A DNA stretch of 64,000 nucleotides, taken from positions 372,001 through 436,000 of the forward strand of contig CAWIBU010000007.1 in the NCBI GenBank assembly GCA_963834445.1, written 5' to 3'. How positions within the stretch are numbered: position 1 is the stretch's first letter; each line of letters starts with the position of its first letter. The position numbers and the translations under genes are program-made. Below are positions 26,801-33,828 of this stretch, piece after piece. The DNA is from PALSA-350 sp963834445. GTDB taxonomy: Bacteria; Acidobacteriota; Terriglobia; Terriglobales; Acidobacteriaceae. The notes under the pieces were generated by a model that ran no database searches, was not told where the DNA came from, and worked only from the letters and a program-made list of their open reading frames with translations.

Positions 26801-26951
26801 GGCCGGCAGAGACCGAGATGGTAGGAAAGTCAACCTGGGGCAGCGGAGAAACGGGCAGCACGTTGAACGCGATGCCGCCGGCGATGGCGATGGCGACCGT
26901 CAGCAGAGTGGTGGCCACCGGGCGCCGGATGAAGGGGCTCGACAAGCTCAT
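23847..26951 (-). CDS. RND efflux inner-membrane pump (MdtC-like)
   Basis: Proton-driven RND transporter, 1034 aa, twelve TM segments. Seen: MSLSSPFIRRPVATTLLTVA start, PLPQVDFPTISVSAGLPGAS, the proton-relay pair in GFVVDDAIVVMENI (TM4), LFREFAVVLS, a glycine-rich loop (AYIGGGGGGTNGG) in the porter domain, and FRPIMMTTIAALFGALPLA in the last TM bundle. I chose ATG 26951, 10 bp after the upstream pump stop; the longer reading frame runs into that gene. The pair with the next gene matches MdtB-MdtC-type heteromers. Confidence 0.93.
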   Translation of the reverse strand: MSLSSPFIRRPVATTLLTVAIAIAGGIAFNVLPVSPLPQVDFPTISVSAGLPGASAEIMASSVATPLERQFGHIAGVSEMTSSSSLGSTNVTLQFDLNRNIDAAARDVQAGINAARTYLPANLPSNPSYRKVNPADSPIMIIGLTSDKYDKEAMYDSASTIMEQKLSQIQGVGQVSVGGASYPSVRIDVDPPQLNRYGITMSAVQRLLSLQNSDLARGQISNGAVTADIVANGQISKADEYKPLIVGYHNGLAVHLSDVANVQDSAQSIRTGGYLNGIPSVTVIIFRQPGANIIQTNQRIRDQLPFLEAVMPKGIKTTVVLDRTTTIKASLHDVESSLIISVVLVILVVFVFLRNGRATLIPSVAVPVSLIGTFAVMYVLNYSLDNLSLMALTISTGFVVDDAIVVMENISRYLEMGMAPAEAALKGAKEIGFTVLTMSTSLIAVFIPLLLMGGIVGRLFREFAVVLSTAIIVSMVISLTTTPMMCAYLLKPHDAEKHGRLYRASERFFEGMLSVYRHSLLWVLDNSGLMLVVLLLTIALNVVLIIKIPKGFFPQQDTGAMVGGVRGPQDASFGVMDNSIKALVKVVKSDPGVANVNAYIGGGGGGTNGGFMYVALKPLEERKVGVEEIMARLRPKLNRLPVASVFLQAAQDLRIGGRGSSALYQYTLQADNFADLAKWGPILLEQMKRIPGLQDVNSDQQNGGLEEVLNYDRVTAARLGQTPSSLDSALYSAFGQAEVSVIYTQLNQYYVVLEVAPRYWQSPAGLNFIYPGASANKVIPIRAVSTSKAGTTPLQVNHTGVFPSVTVSFNLAPGLSLSDATLLISQMQTRLGMPSTIHGFFAGTLQAYQESLSTEPMLVFTALLTVYIVLGILYESLVHPLTIISTLPPASVGAMLALLVFKNDLNVISIIGIVLLIGLVKKNAIMMIDFALVAERDHGKSTTDAIFEACMLRFRPIMMTTIAALFGALPLAFGTGTGSELRRPLGITIVGGLIVSQMLTLYTTPVIYLYMDRLRLRALGKHHDTFHAEPEGAV

Positions 26952-26961
26952 AGGGTCAGGC

Positions 26962-29900
26962 TCATGCCGTGCCTGCCGGCTGTGGTTCTGGTCCTGCGCC
27001 GCTGCGGCCAGGAGCGCCGGAGAAGCGTTGCGCAAGGTTGTCAAAGAAAATGTAAATAACCGGCGTGGTGTACAGGGTGAGCACCTGGCTCAACAGCAGG
27101 CCGCCAACCATGGCGATGCCCAGCGGCCGGCGCAGCTCAGACCCGATGCCGGTTCCGAAGGCCAGTGGAATACCGCCCAGTAGAGCCGCCATTGTGGTCA
27201 TCATGATGGGGCGAAAGCGCAGCAGGCAGGCCTCATAAATCGCATCAGTCGCATTGAGGCCGCGCTGGCGCTCGGCTTCGAGCGCGAAATCGACCATCAT
27301 GATGCCGTTTTTCTTGACGATCCCGATCAGCAGGATGATACCGATGATGGCGACCACGCTCAGATTCTGGTGGAACAAAATCAGTGACAGCAACGCACCC
27401 ACGCCTGCCGAGGGCAGGGTGGAGAGGATAGTGATGGGATGAACAAAGCTTTCGTATAGCACCCCGAGCACGATATACACGGTGACCAGGGCGGCGAGAA
27501 TCAGCAGCGCCTCGTTGGACAGCGAGTTCTCAAACGAAGCCGCCGTTCCCTGGAAGCCGTACTGCACGCTGGGTGGCAGGTTAAGGTCTTTGACCACTTT
27601 GTTGATGTCGTCGATGGCCCGGCCGAGGGCGGCGTTGGGAGCCAGGTTAAAGGAAACTGTGACGGAGGGGAATTGCCCCTGGTGGTTGATGGAGAGCGAT
27701 TCGGTGCCCGGCTGGATGTGAACGAAAGCTCCGAGCGGGACAGCATTACTGGGGCTGGAACTGGTGCTGAAATTGGCGTTCGAACTGGTGCTCGTGCTGG
27801 GGGCCAGCGCGCCCACCGGCGGCGTCAGGATTCCCGATGAGGGCGTGTAGACGGCGGAGGTCGTGGTGGCGTTCGAGCCGGCCGTTGCCGAGGCAGACGC
27901 GGAGTAGGACGTGCTGGCCGCCGCCCCCGAGGCGGACGACGAGGCGGCGCCCTGGATATATATCTTGTCCAGCCGCTTGGGATCCTGGGTAAAGCTCGGC
28001 TTGGCTTCGAGGATCACGTGGTACTGGTTGAGCTGGGTGTACATGGTGTTGATCTGGCGCTGGCCGAAGGCATCGTAGAGGGTTTGATCGAGGGTCGCGG
28101 GCGCGATGCCCAGGCGCGATGCCGAGACCCGGTCGATGGCTAAGGAGACGGTCAGGCCCCCGGTCTGCTGATCGGTGGCGACATCTTCGAGCGAGGGCAA
28201 TTGCTTGAGCTTGTCCACGAATCGGTTGGTCCAGAGATCCAGTTCGGCTACGTCGGGATCTTCGAGCGTGTATTGATATTGCGTCCGGCTGACGCGGTCA
28301 TCGACCGAGATGTTTTGCACCGGCTGCATGTAGAGCTTGATGCCGTTGACCGGGGCAAGCGAGTTGTTAAGCCGGCGGATGACATCGGAGGCGCTGAGAT
28401 CACGCTGGTTAAGCGGCTTGAGGTTGATCGACATGCGGCCGCTGTTGAGGGTGGTGTTGGTGCCGTCCGCGCCAATGAACGAAGACAGGCTCTCGACCGC
28501 CGGGTCTTTGAGAATGATGCTGGCCAGCTCCTGCTGCTGATGCGCCATGGCGGGGAAGGAGATGGAGGCGGGCGCCTGCGAGATGCCCTGGATCACGCCT
28601 GTATCCTGCACCGGGAAAAACCCCTTGGGGATGACGATGTAGAGAAAAATGGTCAGCACCAGCGTGCCGACCGCGACCAGCAGGGTGAGCCCCTGGAAAC
28701 GTAACACCACCTTCAGGGTGCGGCCGTAGAAGGCGATCATGCGCTCGAACACGTGCTCCGACGCCCGGTAGAACCGGCCCTGTTTCTCTTCGGGATTGTG
28801 TTTGAGGATGCGCGAACACATCATCGGGGTCAGGGTCAGCGAGACCACCGCGGAGATGATGATGGTGACGGCCAGGGTCACGGCAAACTCGCGGAACAGC
28901 CGGCCGACGACGTCGCCCATGAAGAGCAGGGGGATGAGCACGGCGATCAGCGAGACGGTGAGGGAGACGATGGTGAAGCCGATTTGCTCCGCGCCCTTGA
29001 GCGCCGCCTGCATGGGCGGTTCGCCTTCTTCGAGATAGCGGGAAATGTTCTCGATCATGACGATGGCGTCATCGACCACGAAGCCGGTGGAGATGGTGAG
29101 CGCCATGAGCGAGAGGTTGTCGAGCGAGTAGCCCAGGCCATACATGGCGGCGAAGGTGCCGACGATCGAGAGCGGCACGGCGACGCTGGGGATGATGGTG
29201 GCGTAGATGTTGCGCAGGAAGACGAAGATCACCATCACCACCAGCGCGATGGTGAGCATCAATTCAAATTCCACGTCGGCCACCGAGGCCTTGATGTCGG
29301 TGGTGAGATCGGTAAGGGTGGTGACTTCGATGCCCTTGGGGAGATTGGCCTGCAGCGTGGGCATGAGCAATTGAATGCTCTTGACCACAGAGATGGTATT
29401 GGCGCCGGGCTGGCGCTGGACGTTGAGGATGACAGCCGGGGTCTGGTTCATCCAGGCGGCCTGCTTGGTGTTCTCTACACTGTCGATGACATTGGCCACG
29501 TCATGGAGAAAGACGGGCGCATTGTTGCGATAGGCGATGACCACATCTTTGTAGTCGCTGCTGGTGATCAGCTGATCGTTGGCGTTGATCTGGTAATCCT
29601 GCCGCGGACCGTCGAAGTTGCCTTTGGCCTGGTTGACGCTGGCGGCAAGCAGGGCGGTGCGCACGGCTTCGAGGTCGATGCCGTAGGCCTGCAGCTGCGC
29701 CGGGTTCACCTGGATGCGCACCGCGGGTTTTTGGCCGCCGCTGATGCTGACCAGGCCGACGCCGTTGAGCTGTGAGATTTTCGGGGCCAGGCGGGTGTCG
29801 ACCAGATCCTCCACTTTGGAGAGGGGCATGGTGGTCGAAGTGATGCCCAGGGTGAGCACGGGCGCGTCGGCTGGATTGGTCTTGCTATAGATCGGCGGTG

Positions 29901-30273
29901 CGGGGAGATTCGCGGGCAGGAAACTTTGCGAGGCGTTGATGGCCGACTGTACTTCCTGTTCGGCGATATCGATGCTGAGCGAGAGATTGAACTGCAGCAC
30001 CACGACCGAGGTCGCGCCGGAGCTGGTGCTGGTCATCTGGCTGAGGCCCTGCATCTCGCCGAACTGCCGTTCCAGCGGTGCGGTGATGGTGGTGGCGACC
30101 ACGTCGGGGCTGGCGCCGGGATAAAAGGTGAGCACCTGGATGGTCGGGTAGTCCACCTGGGGCAGGGCAGAGACCGGCAACTGCGTGTAGGCAACGATCC
30201 CTACGAGCATGATCGCGGCCATCAGCAAGGAGGTTGCGACCGGCCGCAAAATAAATGGGCGAGACGGGCTCAC
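26962..30273 (-). CDS. RND efflux inner-membrane pump (MdtB-like) with Ser/Ala-rich insertion
   Basis: 1103 aa RND transporter, homologous along its length to the following pump. Seen: MSPSRPFILRPVATSLLMAA, ALPQVDYPTIQVLTFYPGAS, the proton-relay DD in GFVVDDAIVMIENI, and FRPIMMTTMAALLGGIPLA. Relative to its partner it carries about 70 extra residues at roughly 773-846 in the periplasmic porter region, almost all Ser, Ala, Thr, Gly and Asn (e.g. AASSSASGAAASTSYSASAS). Both catalytic acidic residues are kept, so the pump is probably functional. It overlaps the adaptor gene by 4 bp. Confidence 0.93.
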   Translation of the reverse strand: MSPSRPFILRPVATSLLMAAIMLVGIVAYTQLPVSALPQVDYPTIQVLTFYPGASPDVVATTITAPLERQFGEMQGLSQMTSTSSGATSVVVLQFNLSLSIDIAEQEVQSAINASQSFLPANLPAPPIYSKTNPADAPVLTLGITSTTMPLSKVEDLVDTRLAPKISQLNGVGLVSISGGQKPAVRIQVNPAQLQAYGIDLEAVRTALLAASVNQAKGNFDGPRQDYQINANDQLITSSDYKDVVIAYRNNAPVFLHDVANVIDSVENTKQAAWMNQTPAVILNVQRQPGANTISVVKSIQLLMPTLQANLPKGIEVTTLTDLTTDIKASVADVEFELMLTIALVVMVIFVFLRNIYATIIPSVAVPLSIVGTFAAMYGLGYSLDNLSLMALTISTGFVVDDAIVMIENISRYLEEGEPPMQAALKGAEQIGFTIVSLTVSLIAVLIPLLFMGDVVGRLFREFAVTLAVTIIISAVVSLTLTPMMCSRILKHNPEEKQGRFYRASEHVFERMIAFYGRTLKVVLRFQGLTLLVAVGTLVLTIFLYIVIPKGFFPVQDTGVIQGISQAPASISFPAMAHQQQELASIILKDPAVESLSSFIGADGTNTTLNSGRMSINLKPLNQRDLSASDVIRRLNNSLAPVNGIKLYMQPVQNISVDDRVSRTQYQYTLEDPDVAELDLWTNRFVDKLKQLPSLEDVATDQQTGGLTVSLAIDRVSASRLGIAPATLDQTLYDAFGQRQINTMYTQLNQYHVILEAKPSFTQDPKRLDKIYIQGAASSSASGAAASTSYSASASATAGSNATTTSAVYTPSSGILTPPVGALAPSTSTSSNANFSTSSSPSNAVPLGAFVHIQPGTESLSINHQGQFPSVTVSFNLAPNAALGRAIDDINKVVKDLNLPPSVQYGFQGTAASFENSLSNEALLILAALVTVYIVLGVLYESFVHPITILSTLPSAGVGALLSLILFHQNLSVVAIIGIILLIGIVKKNGIMMVDFALEAERQRGLNATDAIYEACLLRFRPIMMTTMAALLGGIPLAFGTGIGSELRRPLGIAMVGGLLLSQVLTLYTTPVIYIFFDNLAQRFSGAPGRSGAGPEPQPAGTA

Positions 30274-31493
30274 GGGGCATCGCTCTCATTATTCGCCGGC
30301 AGCAGGTTTTGCTTGGCAATAACAATTTTGGAGCCGTCCTGCAATTTTTCAAAGCTGCTGTCGGCGACCACATCGCCGGCATTCAGCCCTTCGACCTCGG
30401 TCTCCGCTGCCTCACTGACGCCGGGCTTGATGTTGCGCATATGGGCCACGCCGTTCTGAATCAGGAAGACATAAGACTGACCGGCATTGTGCTGAATGGC
30501 CGAGGAGGGGATCAGAACAACATTGTGCAGGGTTTGGAGCAGCAGGCGCGCGTTGACGAACTGGTTGGGGAAGAGGGCGTCGTTCTTATTGTCGAACAGG
30601 GCGCGCAGTTTGAGGGTACCGGTGGTGGTGTCGATCTGGTTGTCGGTGCTGATGAGCTTGCCGGAGGCGAGTTTGGTCTGTTCGGAGCGATCCAGAGCTT
30701 CGACGGTGAGCGCATGGTTGGCGAGCATTTGCTGTTGCAGCTGGCTTACGTTGTCTTCAGGGATGGTGAAGACGACGGTGATGGGCTCAATCTGGGTGAT
30801 AACGACCAGCGGCGTGTTGCTGGAGCCGGTGGCCAGGTTGCCGGGATCGACCAGGCGAAGACCGACCTTGCCGGTGATGGGCGCAGTGATATTGGTGAAG
30901 GCCAACTGCACCTGGTCATACTGCAGCGTGCCCTGATCGGCTTTGACGGTGCCCTGGTACTGAAGAACGATCTTTTCCTGATCGTCGAGGGTCTGCCTGG
31001 GAATGGCGTTCTTGGCCCAGGCATCCTGATAGCGCTTCAGGTCCATCTGCGCCTGGGCGAGCAGATTGGTGTCGCGTTCGAGCGCTCCCTGGGCGGTGGT
31101 TACGTTGGCCTGGAAGGGGCGCGGATCGATTTGGATCAACTGCTGGCCTTTGCGCACCAGCTGCCCTTCGCGGTAGTGGATCTGGCTGATGACACCGGTG
31201 ACCTGACTGACAATGGTGTCGGTGTAAACAGGGGTAACGGTTCCGATAGCATCGAGGAACACATCGATGTCGCCCTTGGTCGCGGTCTCAACCGCGACGG
31301 TGACGGTACCGCCGGCGGCGCCTCGACGGCCGCCGGGTGCAGCGGCGGTCTGGTGCTGGTGCATGATCCACCAGAAAAGCGCGAAAAAGGCGAGCAAAAT
31401 GATGAGCCAGACCAGGATGCGCACCCCACGGGAGCGTTTGGGCGCGGGCAATTGATGGTCTGGCCCGATGTGCGGTTCGGTTTTCTCTTGCAT
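30270..31493 (-). CDS. RND efflux periplasmic adaptor (MdtA-like)
   Basis: Membrane-fusion protein, 407 aa. Seen: cytoplasmic N-tail, one TM (VRILVWLIILLAFFALFWWI), the lipoyl half-motif around VTPVYTDTIVSQVTGVISQI and its partner FTNITAPITGKVGLRLVDPG, the helical hairpin between them, and a beta-barrel domain with NQFVNARLLLQTL. ATG 31493 chosen because the protein then begins like MdtA, with a short polar tail before the TM. First gene of the four-gene efflux operon (adaptor, pump, pump, outer-membrane factor). Confidence 0.92.
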   Translation of the reverse strand: MQEKTEPHIGPDHQLPAPKRSRGVRILVWLIILLAFFALFWWIMHQHQTAAAPGGRRGAAGGTVTVAVETATKGDIDVFLDAIGTVTPVYTDTIVSQVTGVISQIHYREGQLVRKGQQLIQIDPRPFQANVTTAQGALERDTNLLAQAQMDLKRYQDAWAKNAIPRQTLDDQEKIVLQYQGTVKADQGTLQYDQVQLAFTNITAPITGKVGLRLVDPGNLATGSSNTPLVVITQIEPITVVFTIPEDNVSQLQQQMLANHALTVEALDRSEQTKLASGKLISTDNQIDTTTGTLKLRALFDNKNDALFPNQFVNARLLLQTLHNVVLIPSSAIQHNAGQSYVFLIQNGVAHMRNIKPGVSEAAETEVEGLNAGDVVADSSFEKLQDGSKIVIAKQNLLPANNESDAP

Positions 31494-31775
31494 CAGTGAA
31501 CCTGGCGTCCTTTGCTGAGTATCCCTGGCGTCCTGGCAAGGCAAGCCAGGAAGAACGATTCATTTTTGGTGCGGCGGCGCGCGTGGGCAGGCCGGCAAGC
31601 GGGAAAATCTTCTCCGGCACGATGAGTTAGACGCGGCTCGCGTGAGTTGAGACGCAGCGCACTTTCCTTCATGCTCTGAGATGAGGATAACGCAGGCGAG
31701 GCTACCGGGAAAAGCTGGGGAGACCGGGAACATTGGCCGGAGCAGAGCGGGACGACTGGGAGCCAAGCACAACAC

Positions 31776-31842
31776 GGCAGGTACCACCCGGAGTTTGGTG
31801 GTGGTACCTACCGTAGAGGGAGTTTGGCGGTCATACCTGCCT
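31776..31842. repeat. Hairpin and tandem repeat upstream of the efflux operon
   Basis: GGCAGGTACCACC (31776-31788) pairs with GGTGGTACCTACC (31800-31812), 12 of 13. A second unit begins 29 nt later: GGAGTTTGG-TGGT..ACCTACC is repeated as GGAGTTTGG-CGGT..ACCTGCC (to 31842). It lies between the small basic-protein gene (ends 31859) and the adaptor start (31493); the remaining 280 bp of that gap show nothing else I can name. Could be a terminator for the first or an operator for the second. Confidence 0.5.
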
Positions 31843-31858
31843 TAGGTTGTGTTTTGCG

Positions 31859-32107
31859 CTAGCTGGCGATGGCTTCTTTTTTGCCGGCGGCGGAGGTGGC
31901 TTTCTTCTGGCTCTTAACTTTGGCCCAGCGTCTGCGCTGCGCATCGGCGATGGCGCGACGGGCTTTGGCGCTGAGCTGGCGGCGTGGTTTGTCTGCCGAA
32001 ACCTGGGCGGTGGTGCTGCCCGCCTGGTCGGTCCCTGTGAGGATGGCGCGGACCTGGCGAAGCTTCGCGATTTCTTCATCAATGGCTTGCAAAATTTGGT
32101 CGTTCAA
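31859..32107 (-). CDS. Small basic Ala/Lys/Arg-rich protein
   Basis: 82 aa. A helical N-terminal part (NDQILQAIDEEIAKLRQVRA) is joined by a polar linker to a strongly basic tail (RRQLSAKARRAIADAQRRRW, then AKVKSQKKAT). From memory, S-x-x-A-R-x-R-I-A-x-A-Q-x-x-R-W is a pattern seen repeatedly in small acidobacterial proteins of unknown function; it looks like a nucleic-acid-binding tail. Start TTG 32107 has AAAGGA about 7 nt upstream and places the conserved helix at the N-terminus; the longer frame upstream reads as non-coding. Confidence 0.6.
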   Translation of the reverse strand: MNDQILQAIDEEIAKLRQVRAILTGTDQAGSTTAQVSADKPRRQLSAKARRAIADAQRRRWAKVKSQKKATSAAGKKEAIAS

Positions 32108-32491
32108 AGGTTGTTCCTTTCGGGGGTAGAGGAAGGAGGCGGCAACGGGCTGCGCACTCCACCAAAAGAATAACAGGTTAGCGGGGCGGCTTCGCGCTGG
32201 GGGTGAGGGGAGCGTGTTTTTCTGGTGATCGGGGCAGGGAATGGCGTGGTGGGCCAGTGTGCGTGTTCGGGTCCAGAATATGTTTAAGTAACTATAAATG
32301 TGTCTAATTGAACGGCAATCATGAGTCACCATTTGGGGTGATTACTACGGTGCGTTGCGGTAATGGCGCTAAAGTGACACCACTCGTTCGGCCCGCTACC
32401 CGTTTCGTAAGCTGGCGCTTCTATGAATCTCCGGTAGTCTCATTCTCGTAGCAGGCAGTAAGCGAAACAACAAGCGAAACCAGGGGGAACC
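32108..32491. other. Divergent intergenic region
   Basis: 384 bp between the small basic-protein gene and the lipoprotein gene. A possible minus-strand promoter lies at 32291-32318. On the plus side the lipoprotein start has a good AGGGGGAA site. No reading frame with coding character and no notable repeat seen. Confidence 0.45.
32291..32318 (-). promoter_or_regulatory. Possible sigma-70-type promoter
   Basis: Minus strand TTGCCG (32318-32313), 16 nt, TATAGT (32296-32291), in one of the few AT-rich stretches here. It would give the basic-protein gene a leader of about 180 nt. Weak evidence. Confidence 0.3.
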
Positions 32492-33067
32492 ATGAAGCGG
32501 TATACGAAGACAATTCAAGTGGCGATGCTGGCAGCGGCAGCCGCCGTGATGGCAGCAGGTTGTGCGGATTCACGAGTGGCGAGCAAGGAAAATCTTGCCG
32601 ATGCCCTCAACCACGACTACTCCGCCAGCGAGGATTGCCTGTTCGCGCGGCCGATGCCTTTTCCTTACGAAGTCGCCATGAGCGACAAGATGCTGGCGGA
32701 AACGCGGCACCGGCTGGATGCGCTGGCCGAGGCGGGATTGTTGGAGAGGGAACAGACGACTGAGGGTTCAGACACTATGAACCGCTATGTATTGACGGCT
32801 GCGGGTAGCCGCACCGAAGGCAAGGGCCGATTCTGCTATGGCCGCCGCCAGGTCACAAGCGTTGAGAAGTTCACGCCGCCCACCGATTATCGCGGCATGC
32901 CGCTGACCAAAGTGGAATATCACTTTGTGCTCAAGAACCCGCCGAGCTGGGCGAAGCAGGATGAGGTGCGGAATGCCTTCCCCGTGCTAGCGAAGGCGAC
33001 GGCGCAACAGCCGGTCGATGACGCCACCCTGGTGCTGACGCACGATGGTTGGGTTTTGACTTACTAA
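32492..33067 (+). CDS. Hypothetical lipoprotein
   Basis: 191 aa. Seen: signal peptide with lipobox (AAAAAVMAAGC, Cys near residue 24) and AGGGGGAACC just before the ATG. The mature part has a helical segment (MLAETRHRLDALAEAGLLER) that looks like a winged-helix-style alpha-helix plus LTAAG turn, then VEYHFVLKNPPSWAKQ and a VLTHDGWVLTY end. No family recognised. It ends at a strong intrinsic terminator, so it is probably a monocistronic unit. Confidence 0.7.
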   Translation: MKRYTKTIQVAMLAAAAAVMAAGCADSRVASKENLADALNHDYSASEDCLFARPMPFPYEVAMSDKMLAETRHRLDALAEAGLLEREQTTEGSDTMNRYVLTAAGSRTEGKGRFCYGRRQVTSVEKFTPPTDYRGMPLTKVEYHFVLKNPPSWAKQDEVRNAFPVLAKATAQQPVDDATLVLTHDGWVLTY

Positions 33068-33085
33068 ACGACGTATCTCTCCTTT

Positions 33086-33134
33086 GCGCCTGTATCGGCC
33101 ACGCGGTTGGTGGCGGATACAGGCGCTTTTGTTT
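33086..33134 (+). terminator. Intrinsic terminator after the lipoprotein gene
   Basis: Stem GCGCCTGTATC (33086-33096) / GATACAGGCGC (33116-33126), continued inward by GCCAC/GTGGC after one mismatch, loop of 7, then TTTTGTTT. About 18 nt after the stop codon. Confidence 0.88.
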
Positions 33135-33162
33135 CTCCCTCGAAGGTTGTACATTGGGCCGC

Positions 33163-33666
33163 ATGCCGGTCGGATTGAGCCGCCTTCAGGATCGCGGAGA
33201 TCTCCACTTTGTCACCTTCAGCTGCTATGGGCGGCAAACGCACCTGATTCAGGCGGAAGCGAGAGAGAGGGTTGAGTTCTCGCTCGAGAAAATGCGGCAG
33301 GAATACGGGTTTTCGGTCGTGGGTTATGTCGTGATGCCGGAACACGTGCACCTGCTGTTGAGTGAACCACCCTTGCACAGTCTGGCCCGGGTCTTGCAGG
33401 CGGTGAAAATCTCGGTGGCCAAGAGGGTTACCGAGCGGCCATTCTGGCAGCGCCGGTCCTACGATTTCAATGTATATACGGATGGCAAGGTTGCCGAAAA
33501 GCTGGCCTACATGCACCACAATCCAGTGACGCGTGGATTGGTGGACGAGCCCGAGCAGTGCAAATGGTCAAGCCACCAGTTCTACGCGACGGGTCAGCTG
33601 AGAACCGTGCGGATTGGGGGAGAGAGTGGAGTGATTTCCCACATCTCCCGACAAAAAACGTCGTGA
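33163..33666 (+). CDS. REP-associated tyrosine transposase (RAYT) 2
   Basis: HUH/Y1 transposase, 167 aa from ATG 33163. Seen: DLHFVTFSCYGR, HxH in VMPEHVHLLLSEP, FWQRRSYDFNVYTDGKVAEK, YMHHNPVTRGLVDEPEQ and WSSHQFYATG. It keeps the helix between the N-terminal strand and the HxH (AEARERVEFSLEKMRQEYGF) that is less canonical in RAYT 1. The last eleven or so residues (ISHISRQKTS) are encoded by the left arm of the adjacent inverted repeat, so the gene runs into its REPIN. An in-frame TTG at 33154 is an alternative start. Confidence 0.88.
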   Translation: MPVGLSRLQDRGDLHFVTFSCYGRQTHLIQAEARERVEFSLEKMRQEYGFSVVGYVVMPEHVHLLLSEPPLHSLARVLQAVKISVAKRVTERPFWQRRSYDFNVYTDGKVAEKLAYMHHNPVTRGLVDEPEQCKWSSHQFYATGQLRTVRIGGESGVISHISRQKTS

Positions 33667-33781
33667 GATATGGGGCACCCGCCTCTACTTCTCTACCGGC
33701 TTTTTTGACTATGTCTCCGTAACTGCTGCGGGCGCCCCATATCTCGCTGCGCTTTTTGCGGGGAGATGTGGGAAATTACTC
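33629..33781. repeat. REPIN-like repeat beside RAYT 2: 52-bp arms, about 44/52 matched
   Basis: Arm 33629-33680 (GAGTGATTTCCCACATCTCC to GAGATATGGGGCACCC) pairs with 33730-33781 (GGGCGCCCCATATCTCGC to GGGAAATTACTC). Several mismatches fall in the inner A-rich loop of each arm. CCCACATCTC and GAGATATGGGGC are shared with the REPIN at 21.1 kb. The left arm overlaps the 3' end of the RAYT gene. The remaining bases to 33828 hold no gene. Confidence 0.82.
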
Positions 33782-33828
33782 CGCTCTCGCCCCCAAACCT
33801 CTGCGGCTCGCACGCATGTCAGGCCGGT

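Noticed and set aside
26952..27044. N-terminal extension of the MdtC-like pump
   Set aside because: It overlaps the end of the upstream pump gene; RND pumps start close to the SPFIRRPVAT segment, which ATG 26951 gives.
25956..27059. Long plus-strand frame opposite the MdtC-like pump gene (and similar ones at 28753-29775 and 30255-31499)
   Set aside because: Antisense to well-defined RND genes, with Gly/His/Asp-rich composition typical of the complementary strand of GC-rich coding DNA.
33661..33828. Possible CRISPR-like repeats near RAYT 2
   Set aside because: The repeats are inverted arms of one REPIN-like structure, not direct repeats with spacers; no cas genes are present.
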